A stretch of 64,000 nt of DNA from Thermococcus sp. (lineage in GTDB: Archaea; Methanobacteriota_B; Thermococci; Thermococcales; Thermococcaceae). The stretch covers positions 23,199-87,198 of the forward strand of contig NZ_JALSLB010000062.1 in the NCBI RefSeq assembly GCF_026988555.1, given 5' to 3'. Under the pieces are notes generated by a model. The model did not search any database. It was not told the origin of the DNA and saw only the letters and a program-made list of their open reading frames with translations. The translations under genes were made by a program, and so were the position numbers. Within the stretch, counting starts at the first letter, position 1. Each line of letters starts with the position of its first letter. Below, one piece after another: positions 1 to 10,451 of the stretch.

Positions 1-631
1 CGAGGTACCAGCCTATGACACCAGTTATTATGAAGAACGCGACTATCTTCACCGTGAGGTTCAACAGGCTACCACTGCCCACGGCGAAGATTACGAGTGC
101 TATACCGAGGAAATCGTCCATCACGCTCGCACTGAGGGACGCTGCGCCAACCTCACTCCTCAGCACGCCTAGGTCCATCATAACCCTAACCGTGAGCCCG
201 ATGCTGGTGGCTGTGAGCAGAACGCCTCCGGCGAAGGCCTCCCTGCTGGGGTATCCCATTGCCATGAGGGCGTACCAGGCCAGTATGAGTGGAGTGAAGA
301 CACCCAGAACCGTTGACACGGTTGCCGTTACGCCGGTCTTCTTGAGCTGATCTATGTCCGTGTCCAGGGCACCGAGGAAGAGCAGGAATATTATACCCAG
401 CTTTGCGAGGAAGTCCGCTATCTCCGTTGCGCTCGTTGTGAATCCGCTTCCGCTGACTATTGGAAGGTACTGTGGGGCCACTATACCGAAATAAACAAGG
501 TTACCCAGTATCATGCCCATTATAAGCTCCCCCAGGACCCCGGGGAGTTCGAAGCGCTCTATTATGCTGTCACCTATCTTGGCCAGTATCAGGGCAACTC
601 CGATTGTGAAGAGGATCCAAGTGACTTCCAT
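1..631 (-). CDS. Kef-type cation:proton antiporter (3' part beyond window)
   Basis: The reading frame enters the window from its left edge, so only the N-terminal ~210 residues are visible. They form closely packed hydrophobic helices with the CPA2 (Kef/NapA) pattern: an ELPGVLGELIMGMILG-like first repeat, then LLFLGALDTD, then a long run containing SVMDDFLGI, where the conserved acidic residues of proton-coupled exchangers sit. The start at 631 is preceded by GGTGGT at a normal distance. It overlaps the end of the upstream CBS gene by 43 nt in another frame, so the pair is probably co-translated. The likely role is membrane Na+ or K+/H+ exchange; the ion cannot be read from sequence. Confidence 0.85.
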   Translation of the reverse strand, partial: MEVTWILFTIGVALILAKIGDSIIERFELPGVLGELIMGMILGNLVYFGIVAPQYLPIVSGSGFTTSATEIADFLAKLGIIFLLFLGALDTDIDQLKKTGVTATVSTVLGVFTPLILAWYALMAMGYPSREAFAGGVLLTATSIGLTVRVMMDLGVLRSEVGAASLSASVMDDFLGIALVIFAVGSGSLLNLTVKIVAFFIITGVIGWYL

Positions 632-1113
632 GTTGCACCACCTACCCTCAGTAATCTTAGGAACTCATCAATCAGTATGCGAAGGCTTATCTCCCCGACG
701 AGGACATCACCTTCAACGACGGCCAGAACCTGGCTTCTGTATCTGCGCATCTTTATCAGTGCATCCAGAACCGTTGCGGTATCCTCTATCGCAAGAACCT
801 CCCTCTCAGCGACGTCCCCTGCTTTTTCGGCGCCGCCGAGGAGGGAACGCAATGTCCTGCTGGTCATGCCAAGTTTGAACTTATGGGCGTCAGGGGGCAG
901 GAATATGTCCATGACGTCCAGGTAGTGGATCACCCCTACAAGCTCCATGCTCTTCTTGTCCTTAACCACCCATACGTGGTGTCTGGTTCTGAGGATCTTG
1001 AGCACGCTCATGATGTCCGTGTCCTCTGTGACGACTGGCATGCTCTCCGGTTTTGGTATTAAGCCGGCAAGCTTAAGCGAGTGAAACTTCTCAAGGGCAG
1101 ACTCAAGTTCCAT
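589..1113 (-). CDS. CBS-domain protein
   Basis: A soluble protein of about 174 residues with two CBS repeats: the first spans roughly residues 20-75 (MPVVTEDTDIMSVLKIL then GVIHYLDVMDIF), the second roughly residues 95-150 (EVLAIEDTATVLDALIKM then GEISLRILIDEFL). CBS pairs bind adenine nucleotides and often gate transporters. The start at 1113 is preferred over an in-frame GTG at 1122 because GGTGGT lies just before the ATG. It directly precedes and overlaps the Kef-type antiporter, so it is inferred to be that transporter's regulatory subunit. Confidence 0.85.
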   Translation of the reverse strand: MELESALEKFHSLKLAGLIPKPESMPVVTEDTDIMSVLKILRTRHHVWVVKDKKSMELVGVIHYLDVMDIFLPPDAHKFKLGMTSRTLRSLLGGAEKAGDVAEREVLAIEDTATVLDALIKMRRYRSQVLAVVEGDVLVGEISLRILIDEFLRLLRVGGATWKSLGSSSQSELP

Positions 1114-1287
1114 GGTTACCACCCTTTGCTATTTTCTTGTTGGGTATTTAAGAGTTAGCGGTTTTTTTAGAACATCGAAGGAACTCTTATACCATTGTAC
1201 CACTTTGGCAGATTTTTGACAAGCCCCTAAGGTTTAAATACTGCTTTTGACCTCCAGGGGTATAGAGGATCGGCGGGAGGGAGTTCA

Positions 1288-2619
1288 ATGACGCCCATAG
1301 AGACCCTGACTAGGATACTAGTCGCGGTGGTTGGCATTGGCATAGCTTCAATGCTCATTGGCAGGAAGTTTAAAGTCTCTTACGTGCCCCTCTTCATCGT
1401 GTTCGGGATAATATTCGGGCCGGTGGCTCTTGTAATCCCAAGAGAAACTGCACACGAGCTCTTTGACTATGTAAGGGTCTTTGGCCTTGTGATGATACTC
1501 TTCACCGAGGGCCACAACCTGAGCATAAAGCTCCTGAAACGGAACTTCTCGACTATAATCACTCTGGATACCCTTGGGCTTGTATTAACCGCTCTCCTCT
1601 CTGCGTGGTTTTTTTCCTGGATATTTCATGCCCCGTTCCTTGTGGGGCTCCTCTTCGGTGCCATAATAAGCGCTACGGACCCGGCGACTTTAATCCCTCT
1701 ATTCAGGCAGCACAGGGTAAGGCAGGATATTGAAACGACGATAGTGACTGAATCCATCTTCAATGATCCCCTCGGCATCGTTCTTACTGCCGTGGCGATT
1801 TCAATGATAGTGCCGGAGGCCAGTGGCGGCCTTTTTGCGGCCCTGAGTTCCCAAGTTGGTGTTTATGGTGGGGCCGTTGTGTACTTCTTCTACGAGGTTC
1901 TGATCTCGGTGCTGGTTGGAATTGCTATCGGACTGTTTGGGTACTGGTTTATAAAAAGGGCGGAGATTTTTGAGTTTCCAGAGATAGAACTGTTCTCACT
2001 TCTTCTGGCGTTCACGAGTTTCTTCTTGGGGGAGCAGCTTCAGGCTTCTGGTTATCTCGCGGCGACGGTGGCCGGGATAGTCCTCGGAAACTACAAACTG
2101 ATCGGGCATTGGAGGCGGATAGACATCATGGACGAGGTTTTGACAGCCATTGAACGGGAGGTTGAATTCAACGAGAGCCTTGCGGCCATAGCGACGGTTT
2201 TCATATTCATCCTCCTCGGGGCGAGCCTCAACCTCTCTCTCTTCGGTAAGAACCTAGTTGGTGGCATTCTGGTGGCGTTTTTCATAATGGTCGTAGCCCG
2301 TCCACTGGCGGCGGTGTTCCTACTAAAATGGTGGAGTCCCAAGGAGTACCTTTTCATATCACTTGAAGGTCCAAGGGGGATAGTTCCCTCAGCCCTTGCC
2401 GCACTGCCCCTCTCCCTTGCCACAAGGTACCCCAATGCAACGTTGACCGTGTACTGGGGTGATGTGATACTGGCCGTTACCGTTCTGACGGTGCTGGTAT
2501 CCGTGATAATGGAGACGCTCTGGCTTCCTTTGCTCCGTTCAAAGCTCCTCAAGGGCGAAACGCTGGAGGACAGGATACGAAGGTACGAGGAGGTGAAGGA
2601 CAATATAAAAACCCCCTGA
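1288..2619 (+). CDS. CPA1-type Na+/H+ antiporter
   Basis: A 443-residue integral membrane protein with about 11-12 hydrophobic segments. Diagnostic CPA1 motifs are FTEGHNLS, ISATDPATLIPLF (the ATDP motif around residue 130) and TESIFNDPLGIVL (the ND motif of the ion site, around residue 155). The last ~20 residues are a charged cytoplasmic tail. It is transcribed divergently from the CBS/Kef pair. The 170-bp gap holds AT-rich TATA-like sequence on both sides. GGGAGGGAG precedes the ATG. NhaP-like sodium expulsion is the likely role. Confidence 0.9.
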   Translation: MTPIETLTRILVAVVGIGIASMLIGRKFKVSYVPLFIVFGIIFGPVALVIPRETAHELFDYVRVFGLVMILFTEGHNLSIKLLKRNFSTIITLDTLGLVLTALLSAWFFSWIFHAPFLVGLLFGAIISATDPATLIPLFRQHRVRQDIETTIVTESIFNDPLGIVLTAVAISMIVPEASGGLFAALSSQVGVYGGAVVYFFYEVLISVLVGIAIGLFGYWFIKRAEIFEFPEIELFSLLLAFTSFFLGEQLQASGYLAATVAGIVLGNYKLIGHWRRIDIMDEVLTAIEREVEFNESLAAIATVFIFILLGASLNLSLFGKNLVGGILVAFFIMVVARPLAAVFLLKWWSPKEYLFISLEGPRGIVPSALAALPLSLATRYPNATLTVYWGDVILAVTVLTVLVSVIMETLWLPLLRSKLLKGETLEDRIRRYEEVKDNIKTP

Positions 2620-2648
2620 GTACGAGCCCCCCTTTAATTTCGAGGGAG

Positions 2649-3512
2649 TCACCTCCTGCCTCCTGTCACCCCTATAAAATAGAAGAGCAATTTTGCGGCT
2701 GTTAGCGCAGTGGGGTCTCCCAGCTCAGTCCCACCTACCTCCATTATATCGAAACCTGCTATACGCTTGCTGTGTGCGAGCCACTCTATTGCCGCCACAA
2801 CGTCCCAGAAGCCCAATCCGCCGGCCTCGGGTGTTCCGGTACTCGGAACCATTGAGACATCGAAGGCATCTATGTCTATGGAGAGGTATATAGGTTCCGG
2901 AAGGGCCTCCACGAGCTCTATAAATGCATCCAGGCTGTAATCCCTCGCATGAACCCATTTTATCCCATGATCCTCCGCGTACTGGACCTCCTCTCTGGTG
3001 CCGCTTCTGATTCCGAACATCGCCTCCCTGATTCCGAGCTCGCTTATCCTCCTCGCCACGCAGGCGTGGTTGTAGTGATTGTCCTCGTAATGGTCGCGCA
3101 GGTCTAGGTGGGCATCAAAGACAACGTAGCTTGCAGGCTTGAGCGCTTCAACCGCACCGAGGGTTTGGGAGTGTTCTCCACCAAGAAGCACAGGGAGTGC
3201 GTTGGGGTTGCTCTTTAGGATATCTTCAACGGTCTCTCTAACCCTATTCGCCGTTCTCCTGGGGTCACCGGCTACGACCGCTACGTCCCCGATGTCGGCG
3301 AGTGGCAGGTCCGCAACATCTATATCATAATCTAGAATATAACTCTCGAGGTTCAGTGTTGCCTGCCGTATCAGTGTTGGCCCGAATCGTGCTCCCGCCT
3401 TGTACGAGGTGGTGCCGTCAAAGGGAACTCCAATGAGGACGAACCTTGCGTTTTCCGGTTCAGTTAAGGGAAACTCCAGTTTGAGCGTCTCGTAAGTGTA
3501 CAAGAAGTCCAT
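2649..3512 (-). CDS. speB: Agmatinase-family ureohydrolase (polyamine synthesis)
   Basis: A 287-residue ureohydrolase with all binuclear Mn ligand motifs: GGEHS (about residue 110), DAHLDLRDHY (about 133) and SIDIDAFD (about 212). Thermococcales enzymes of this group remove urea from aminopropylagmatine to give spermidine, the donor for hypusine. The aIF5A gene lies about 2.5 kb upstream on the same strand, which fits that link. A TATA-like AACTTTAAAAC lies about 35 nt upstream of the ATG and suggests its own promoter. The exact substrate (agmatine or aminopropylagmatine) is not decided by sequence. Confidence 0.88.
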   Translation of the reverse strand: MDFLYTYETLKLEFPLTEPENARFVLIGVPFDGTTSYKAGARFGPTLIRQATLNLESYILDYDIDVADLPLADIGDVAVVAGDPRRTANRVRETVEDILKSNPNALPVLLGGEHSQTLGAVEALKPASYVVFDAHLDLRDHYEDNHYNHACVARRISELGIREAMFGIRSGTREEVQYAEDHGIKWVHARDYSLDAFIELVEALPEPIYLSIDIDAFDVSMVPSTGTPEAGGLGFWDVVAAIEWLAHSKRIAGFDIMEVGGTELGDPTALTAAKLLFYFIGVTGGRR

Positions 3513-3567
3513 GGTCTTACCCCCAGAGTGGCTGAGGTGCAGGGTTTTAAAGTTTAAGGGTGGGCCT

Positions 3568-4017
3568 TCACTTCACTATCATGACCGGGGGCTCAATATT
3601 CCCAACAACGTCCTCAAGCAGGGAACCTATCCTAGTCTTCCCGCTCTTTCCGTATGCCCCCATCACGACCAGTGAGTACCTCCCGCTGTTCGCCTCTTCG
3701 AGTATCTTATCCTTGGCTGACCCCTCGATTATCTTGAAGGAGCAGTTCACCCCCTCCCTGTGTCCCAGTTCTAGGAGGGTTGTTATAACCTCTTTTATAC
3801 TCCGCTTGGTGTCTTTCCATGCCGTTTCCTCAAAGCGCTGGATGTCATCGATGCTTTCACTTCTTATGCTTAGATGAAACGCTATTGCACGAACCTCTTT
3901 TCTATCCAGAACCGAGAACAGAATCACTTTGGCGTTCTTCCTTTTGGCCACTGAAAAAGCGTGAAGGGCCGCTTTTTGACTCCATTTTGAGCCATCGACG
4001 AGGACCAGTATCTTCAC
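3568..4017 (-). CDS. Universal stress protein (UspA family)
   Basis: A 149-residue UspA-fold protein starting KILVLVDGSKWSQKA and ending with an ATP-loop-like segment (MGAYGKSGKTRIGSLLEDV near residue 125). The GTG at 4017 is chosen because GAGGTGGT stands a few bases before it; a TTG further upstream lacks such a site. It lies 10 nt beyond the end of the ArsB/NhaD-like transporter gene, in the same operon, and a second USP gene precedes that transporter. It probably senses nucleotide or energy state for the transporter (inference). Confidence 0.85.
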   Translation of the reverse strand: MKILVLVDGSKWSQKAALHAFSVAKRKNAKVILFSVLDRKEVRAIAFHLSIRSESIDDIQRFEETAWKDTKRSIKEVITTLLELGHREGVNCSFKIIEGSAKDKILEEANSGRYSLVVMGAYGKSGKTRIGSLLEDVVGNIEPPVMIVK

Positions 4018-4027
4018 CTCTACCACC

Positions 4028-5311
4028 TCAGAGACCAACGTACCTCAACCATATAAGTGCACTCCCCAAGCCAACAGTGGCCACCATTATGACCATTCCT
4101 ACCTTCAGAAAGTCCCCAAAGGTTATCTTTATCCCCTCCCTGTACGCCATACCAACCACAACCACGTTGGCACTTGCACCTATAGCAGTTCCGTTTCCGC
4201 CCAAGCATGCTCCCAGTGAGAGGGCCCACCATAGGGGGTAGGTGCTCATGCTGTTTCCCATGGCCTTGATAAGGGGTATCATGGTGGCGGTGAAGGGTAT
4301 GTTGTCAACTATAGCGCTGGAGAACGCGGAAAACCATGAGATCAGGAGGATTGCCTGTCCCTCCGTGTGCACGTACCCCAGCATCCAGTCCGCCAGCTGG
4401 TCTATCGCCCCGGTCTCGACGAGTGAACCCACTATTATGAACAGCCCCCCAAAGAAGAACAGCGTTGCCCATTCAACCTTTTCCAGGGCGTACTCCGGCG
4501 ATGCCCCACTCCACAGCAGGAGTATGGATGCTCCTGTCAGCGCTATTACCGCAGGCTGGAGCCCCAGTTTGTCATGGAAGAAGAACGCCACTATTATGGC
4601 CGCTATCATGACAATCGATTTCCTGAAAAGCATCCTGTCTTTGATAGCGTCCTCTTCGTTGAGGGACATGATGCTGAGTGTTATCACCTCCGATCTGTTG
4701 CTGTGGGCGTTCATAGCGCTTCTGTAGGCCAGGTAGATTATCCCCACCGTCACGAAGAGGTCTAGGAACGCTATGGGTGCCATGTTGAGGATAAAATCGT
4801 TGAAACTCAGCCCAGCGGCAGACCCTATCATGATGTTTGGTGGGTCCCCGATGAGCGTCGCGGTTCCACCGATGTTCGAGGCGAAGACCTCCGCGAGCAG
4901 GAACGGAACCGGATTGACGTCCATCTGTCGGGTTATGTAGATTAGCATTGGGGTCAAAAGGAGGACGGTGGTAACGTTGTCCAAAAATGCACTCACCAGC
5001 GCTGTGATAACTGAGAACAGAAGGAGAACTTTCATGGGGTCTCCCTTTGAGAGTTTTGCGGTCTTGATAGCGATGTACTCGAAGAGCCCGCTGTCCTTTG
5101 CTATGTTTACCACAGTCATCATACCCGCCAGCAGGAGTATCGTACCCAGATCCAGGTACTTTGGGATCTTATCCCACGGTACGATGTTTAGAACCATGAT
5201 CACTGAGGCACCCACCATTGCTGCAACGGTTCTGTGTATCTTCTCGCTCATAATCAGGGCGTAAACCCCACTGAACACCGAAAGGGCGATGATCTCTCCA
5301 GTTGATATCAT
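4028..5311 (-). CDS. ArsB/NhaD-superfamily ion transporter
   Basis: About 427 residues, nearly all hydrophobic helices. The first repeat carries the family signature SNIGGTATLIGDPPNIMIG (about residue 150) and the second carries a matching GGNGTAIGASANVVV segment (about residue 380), typical of the IT superfamily (ArsB, NhaD, YbiR). The ATG at 5311 is used; the frame extends upstream to a TTG overlapping the preceding gene. Substrate could be Na+/H+, arsenite or an anion; sequence does not decide. It sits between two USP genes in one operon. Confidence 0.85.
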   Translation of the reverse strand: MISTGEIIALSVFSGVYALIMSEKIHRTVAAMVGASVIMVLNIVPWDKIPKYLDLGTILLLAGMMTVVNIAKDSGLFEYIAIKTAKLSKGDPMKVLLLFSVITALVSAFLDNVTTVLLLTPMLIYITRQMDVNPVPFLLAEVFASNIGGTATLIGDPPNIMIGSAAGLSFNDFILNMAPIAFLDLFVTVGIIYLAYRSAMNAHSNRSEVITLSIMSLNEEDAIKDRMLFRKSIVMIAAIIVAFFFHDKLGLQPAVIALTGASILLLWSGASPEYALEKVEWATLFFFGGLFIIVGSLVETGAIDQLADWMLGYVHTEGQAILLISWFSAFSSAIVDNIPFTATMIPLIKAMGNSMSTYPLWWALSLGACLGGNGTAIGASANVVVVGMAYREGIKITFGDFLKVGMVIMVATVGLGSALIWLRYVGL

Positions 5312-5325
5312 AACTGGGCCCCCCG

Positions 5326-5871
5326 TCAATACAGCACTACAGGCCTCCCGACGTACTGAACGATTCTAAAGACCACGGGGCTCACTGTGTGGGTCTTTGC
5401 CGTTTCAGAGCCGTAGTGCTTTGATATTATGAGCATGTCGTACTCACCGGCAATGCTCTCAACGTACTCGCTTTTGTCCCCGAACACGGTGTCCTCCGCC
5501 CAGATAATACCGAGTTCTCGGATCCTGTCCCTCATTCTGGAGAGTATCTCTCTGGCCCTGCGTTCTTCTTTCTCCCTGAACTTTTTGGCGTCCTCTTCCC
5601 CGAGTGTGTCCTTTATCAATCGGCACACGTTCTCGTCTATCATGTACACCAGCTGGAGCCGCGCGTTGGGGTACGCGGAGATCGTCTCGTAAACCTCGTC
5701 CGGGACGGTGGTGGTGTACCTGTCCAGTGGGATCAGTATCGACTTGATGTCGGGAATCACCATCTCCTCTTCGGTCAGAAAGAACTCCTCGTACGCTTTC
5801 AGTATCTCCTCGTACCTGCTGCCCGCGATATTCTGGAACTTACGCGTTATCAGGTCCGTGAATTTGACCAT
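5326..5871 (-). CDS. Universal-stress-like protein, first gene of transporter operon
   Basis: A 181-residue protein with a ~40-residue N-terminal extension before a UspA-like alpha/beta core (IKSILIPLDRYTT around residue 45, YDMLIISKHYG around 150, C-terminal GRPVVLY strand). The usual ATP loop G-2X-G-9X-G is not obvious, so it may be a non-ATP-binding member. It starts the operon USP - transporter - USP with a 15-nt gap to the transporter. A TATA-like GTATTTAAG (complement of 5905-5913) lies upstream. Confidence 0.75.
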   Translation of the reverse strand: MVKFTDLITRKFQNIAGSRYEEILKAYEEFFLTEEEMVIPDIKSILIPLDRYTTTVPDEVYETISAYPNARLQLVYMIDENVCRLIKDTLGEEDAKKFREKEERRAREILSRMRDRIRELGIIWAEDTVFGDKSEYVESIAGEYDMLIISKHYGSETAKTHTVSPVVFRIVQYVGRPVVLY

Positions 5872-5934
5872 AGCACCCCCCGCCCAGATGATGCCCAGAA
5901 GAGCTTAAATACGTTATGTTCAATGCATGAAGGG

Positions 5935-5944
5935 ACACATGTGT
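5935..5944. promoter_or_regulatory. Perfect 10-bp palindrome upstream of USP operon
   Basis: ACACATGTGT is a perfect palindrome about 20 bp upstream of the TATA-like box of the USP-transporter operon. It lies in the 100-bp gap after aIF5A and could be an operator; there is no direct support. Confidence 0.25.
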
Positions 5945-5973
5945 TAACTGACGGGCTAAAAGGAAAAGGGAAC

Positions 5974-6384
5974 TCACTCCCCCTTAAGCTTCATGATCTT
6001 TATCCTTCCCAGGGTCTCCCAGTACTCAACGTTTATGCCCTCCCTAAGCTGATCCTTGATTGAGTCATCAACACCGCTATCGCGGGGCACGTCGTAGAGC
6101 TCGTAGGTCTCCATGTCCATTAACTGGACGGTGTCGGGGGTGAGGGCTATTACTTGGGCGGTTCTTTTGTCTATTATCGGAACCTCAACCTCGGCGCTGG
6201 TCGGCTTGACCATGCCCCTTACCTTCCCATCGAATATCCCCACGGCTTCAATCCTGGCTTTAGCTGAGCCGTGTTTACCCGGTGAGGAAACGGTTATGTT
6301 GCCTATTCTGCAGGGTTCACCGTCTATAAGGATGTACCTCCCAGGCTTGAGCTTGCTCACCTGAACCTTGGTCTTATCTCCCAT
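5974..6384 (-). CDS. Translation initiation factor aIF5A
   Basis: A 136-residue eIF5A homologue. The N-terminal SH3-like domain carries the loop [10 protein letters not shown] with Lys37 as the hypusine (or deoxyhypusine) site; the C-terminal OB domain ends in [10 protein letters not shown]. It relieves ribosome stalling. Length and motif match archaeal family members. A nine-G run and an AT-rich TATA-like element lie upstream, and GGAGGT precedes the start. Confidence 0.96.
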   Translation of the reverse strand: MGDKTKVQVSKLKPGRYILIDGEPCRIGNITVSSPGKHGSAKARIEAVGIFDGKVRGMVKPTSAEVEVPIIDKRTAQVIALTPDTVQLMDMETYELYDVPRDSGVDDSIKDQLREGINVEYWETLGRIKIMKLKGE

Positions 6385-6462
6385 TTCTCAGACCTCCGTA
6401 AGCGTTCTAAATGGGTTTGGGGGGGGGCTTTAAAAAATTTTTGAAAGTACTGAGGGCTTCCG

Positions 6463-7065
6463 TCACATATGCCACAGAAACAGCGAGAACTCCATGTCGT
6501 AGTGTTCTGTCAGCACGGTGCCGGGGTACTCGGGGAACACGATGTAGAACTTCTCCTTTGAAACTACCGTGTGCATATCCGATCCGATTTTGTAATCGTA
6601 GACCTCCGTCACTGGGAGTATGAGAAAGGTCCGTATGATAACAAGGGAATTTACCTTCGTTTTCTCCCCTATGATTGAGTTTGGCTTTACCCCGCTATCA
6701 ACCAGTCGGTACTCCCGCATCATCCCGTACTCAGGTATCCCGAACCTCTTTAAATCTGCGGTGTTGATCCGATAGTGGCCGATCCACGTTTGAGACGTTA
6801 TACACGAACCGCTCAAGCATAACGGGGTTCTACCGTCAGCGTGTACGTAGAGGTACTCGTCGGTGAGCAGGAACAGCATTGAAGACGTTGTTACCAGTGC
6901 TATGAGGAAGTAAACCCCGAGGCTTTTTAGATGCCGCGCACCCGCCATGATGTCGTCCGAATACCTCATCCACCATACGATGAATGCGGCGGGGATCGAG
7001 ATGTAGTACAGCAGGAGGGGGAATACGTAGGCCAAGATGTTGGGATAATGAGTTATGTATACCAT
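6463..7065 (-). CDS. Membrane-anchored protein of unknown function
   Basis: About 200 residues. Two hydrophobic segments near the N-terminus (YITHYPNILAYVFPLLLYYI and a VYFLIALVTTSSMLFLL segment) are followed by a ~130-residue region, rich in beta-type sequence, that is probably outside the membrane. Two cysteines (LCLSGSC) lie just after the second segment. The ATG at 7065 is chosen because GGTGGT precedes it; an upstream ATG at 7098 overlaps a TATA-like GTTTTAAAT. I do not recognise a family. The next gene upstream is also a membrane protein. Confidence 0.6.
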   Translation of the reverse strand: MVYITHYPNILAYVFPLLLYYISIPAAFIVWWMRYSDDIMAGARHLKSLGVYFLIALVTTSSMLFLLTDEYLYVHADGRTPLCLSGSCITSQTWIGHYRINTADLKRFGIPEYGMMREYRLVDSGVKPNSIIGEKTKVNSLVIIRTFLILPVTEVYDYKIGSDMHTVVSKEKFYIVFPEYPGTVLTEHYDMEFSLFLWHM

Positions 7066-7139
7066 CCACACCACCGGTATAGAGCTTCTGTGAATCATTT
7101 AAAACCTTAACGGGGTAAAAGAAAAGGATTTTAATGAAT

Positions 7140-8522
7140 TCATCCTCTTCTGCCCTTCAGTAGGACTCCGTTCATCAGGGTTGGAACGAAAAGCACAAGG
7201 CCCAGCAGTATCCCTATCCTTATGCTCAGGGTGCCCTTAGCAAACAGATAGTAGATTGTGATCGCGCTGAACAGGGCCAGCAACAGAACCAGGATGGCCA
7301 CGAGCCTCCTGTTCTCCGAGACCTCCGAATGCAGTAGGGGATACGCCTCAAACGCCGCCATCAACGCCCCTACACTGAAAGGCACCGCCAGGAACATCAA
7401 CTGGACCTCCTTTATCATCATGGCCCCCACGACGAACATGGCGATGATGGAAACGGCCGTTAGGCTCTTTCCCCTGTTGATCTGCATGACCTCCGAGAAC
7501 ATCTGACTCCCCATCTCTATAAGTACTATTATCGTGGTCAGGCCCGCCAGGTAAACCGAGAGCATCAGAAGCCATATAACCCTACCTGCATTCTTAACGT
7601 GCCCTTTAAGAACCCTGGGGATGGTGTAGAACACGTTTATGGCCTTTATCGGCGTCTGGGTGCTGTTTGTGCTGTAGGCCTGCAGATTGGAGAACTTCAG
7701 GTAGAGGTTGATGGTCTGCTCCGGGGATATGTGGGGATTGTGAACCGCATCCTCGTACGCTTGGTAGGCGGTACCCAGTGAGTATGCAACGGTAAAGGCC
7801 GCTGTAAAGCTTAGGATGATCTGAAGGAGAAGCACACCGCCGAGAACCTTTTTCAGGTCCAGATCCTCTGGGCTGAAGCTACCTATGACATAATAGACAC
7901 CGGCTCCAAGGCCAAAGGCCATCAGCATTGAGATTACCAGGTAAACAACCCCCTTGAGGGTTAAAGGTTGGTTGAAGGATGTTATCGCCGAGGTCGCCTG
8001 GTTCATGTAAGTCTTTGCCTGGGAGGCTGTAACAGCGGAGAGGGCGCTATTCCTTATCATCAGAGCCGCAACCAGTGCAAAGATGACGAACAGAATGGAT
8101 ACCACGGAGATGAACTCCAGAGTTCTTCCCTTTGCCAGCATCAGGAGAAATGCAGCCAGTAGTATTGTGACCACTGCTATCACGGGAACGTAGGCCTCTC
8201 CAAGCCCAAAGAGGTACCTGATGCTGCATGACGTGTAGTAGGTGGTTATGCCCAGCATTATCAGCAGAAACATCATAAGGGAAAATATAACTGCTGGCAT
8301 TCTAGCAACTTTAAAGAAGAGCTCGTATATTAGGTACCTCGTTTTCTTCGTGCTTTCTGCCTCCTCGTAGGCCAGGAACATCGCAATTAGCAGGGGCATC
8401 AGTGATATCAGAAACCCCTTCATGCCGAACACTATGTAGTACCTCGGAAGGATCAGAAAGTTCCAGATGCCCAGTATGTATCCCGTTATCAAGAACGCCA
8501 TTAAAATGCTTATTTTCCTCAT
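7140..8522 (-). CDS. Polytopic membrane protein, possibly a divergent NSS (SNF)-family transporter
   Basis: 460 residues with about 11-12 hydrophobic helices. The start (GYILGIWNFLILPRYYIVFG, then GFLI, then AYEE) resembles in order the first helices of neurotransmitter:sodium symporters (GNIWRFPY, GGGAF and the acidic end of helix 2), but key glycines are altered. The ATG at 8522 has GGGGGG upstream; a longer frame to 8597 lacks a ribosome site. If it is NSS-like it would import an amino acid with Na+. Family assignment is tentative. Confidence 0.5.
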   Translation of the reverse strand: MRKISILMAFLITGYILGIWNFLILPRYYIVFGMKGFLISLMPLLIAMFLAYEEAESTKKTRYLIYELFFKVARMPAVIFSLMMFLLIMLGITTYYTSCSIRYLFGLGEAYVPVIAVVTILLAAFLLMLAKGRTLEFISVVSILFVIFALVAALMIRNSALSAVTASQAKTYMNQATSAITSFNQPLTLKGVVYLVISMLMAFGLGAGVYYVIGSFSPEDLDLKKVLGGVLLLQIILSFTAAFTVAYSLGTAYQAYEDAVHNPHISPEQTINLYLKFSNLQAYSTNSTQTPIKAINVFYTIPRVLKGHVKNAGRVIWLLMLSVYLAGLTTIIVLIEMGSQMFSEVMQINRGKSLTAVSIIAMFVVGAMMIKEVQLMFLAVPFSVGALMAAFEAYPLLHSEVSENRRLVAILVLLLALFSAITIYYLFAKGTLSIRIGILLGLVLFVPTLMNGVLLKGRRG

Positions 8523-8657
8523 GGCGGTTCCCCCCGTTATTATCATCCCGGATAATGGGACAAAATATAAAAACGTTTTGTCGCTTCCTGGATACATCCA
8601 CGGTCATTTTGGTGGCAACTAAAGAAAAAACGGGCTGAATAGCGGTAGTTGCCCCCC

Positions 8658-10392
<1,735 letters not shown>

Positions 10393-10420
10393 CCACAACA
10401 CCATCCTGGTTTTCGGGAAG

Positions 10421-10430
10421 ATATATATAA
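10421..10430. promoter_or_regulatory. Shared bidirectional TATA element
   Basis: ATATATATAA is nearly symmetric and is the only TATA-like element in the 59-bp gap between two divergent genes. Its centre is about 26 bp from the plus-strand ATG at 10452, ideal for a leaderless transcript, and about 33 bp from the minus-strand ATG at 10392. Purine-rich BRE-like sequence flanks it on both sides. Confidence 0.6.
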
Positions 10431-10451
10431 CTCCTTTCCCAATAGTATTCA

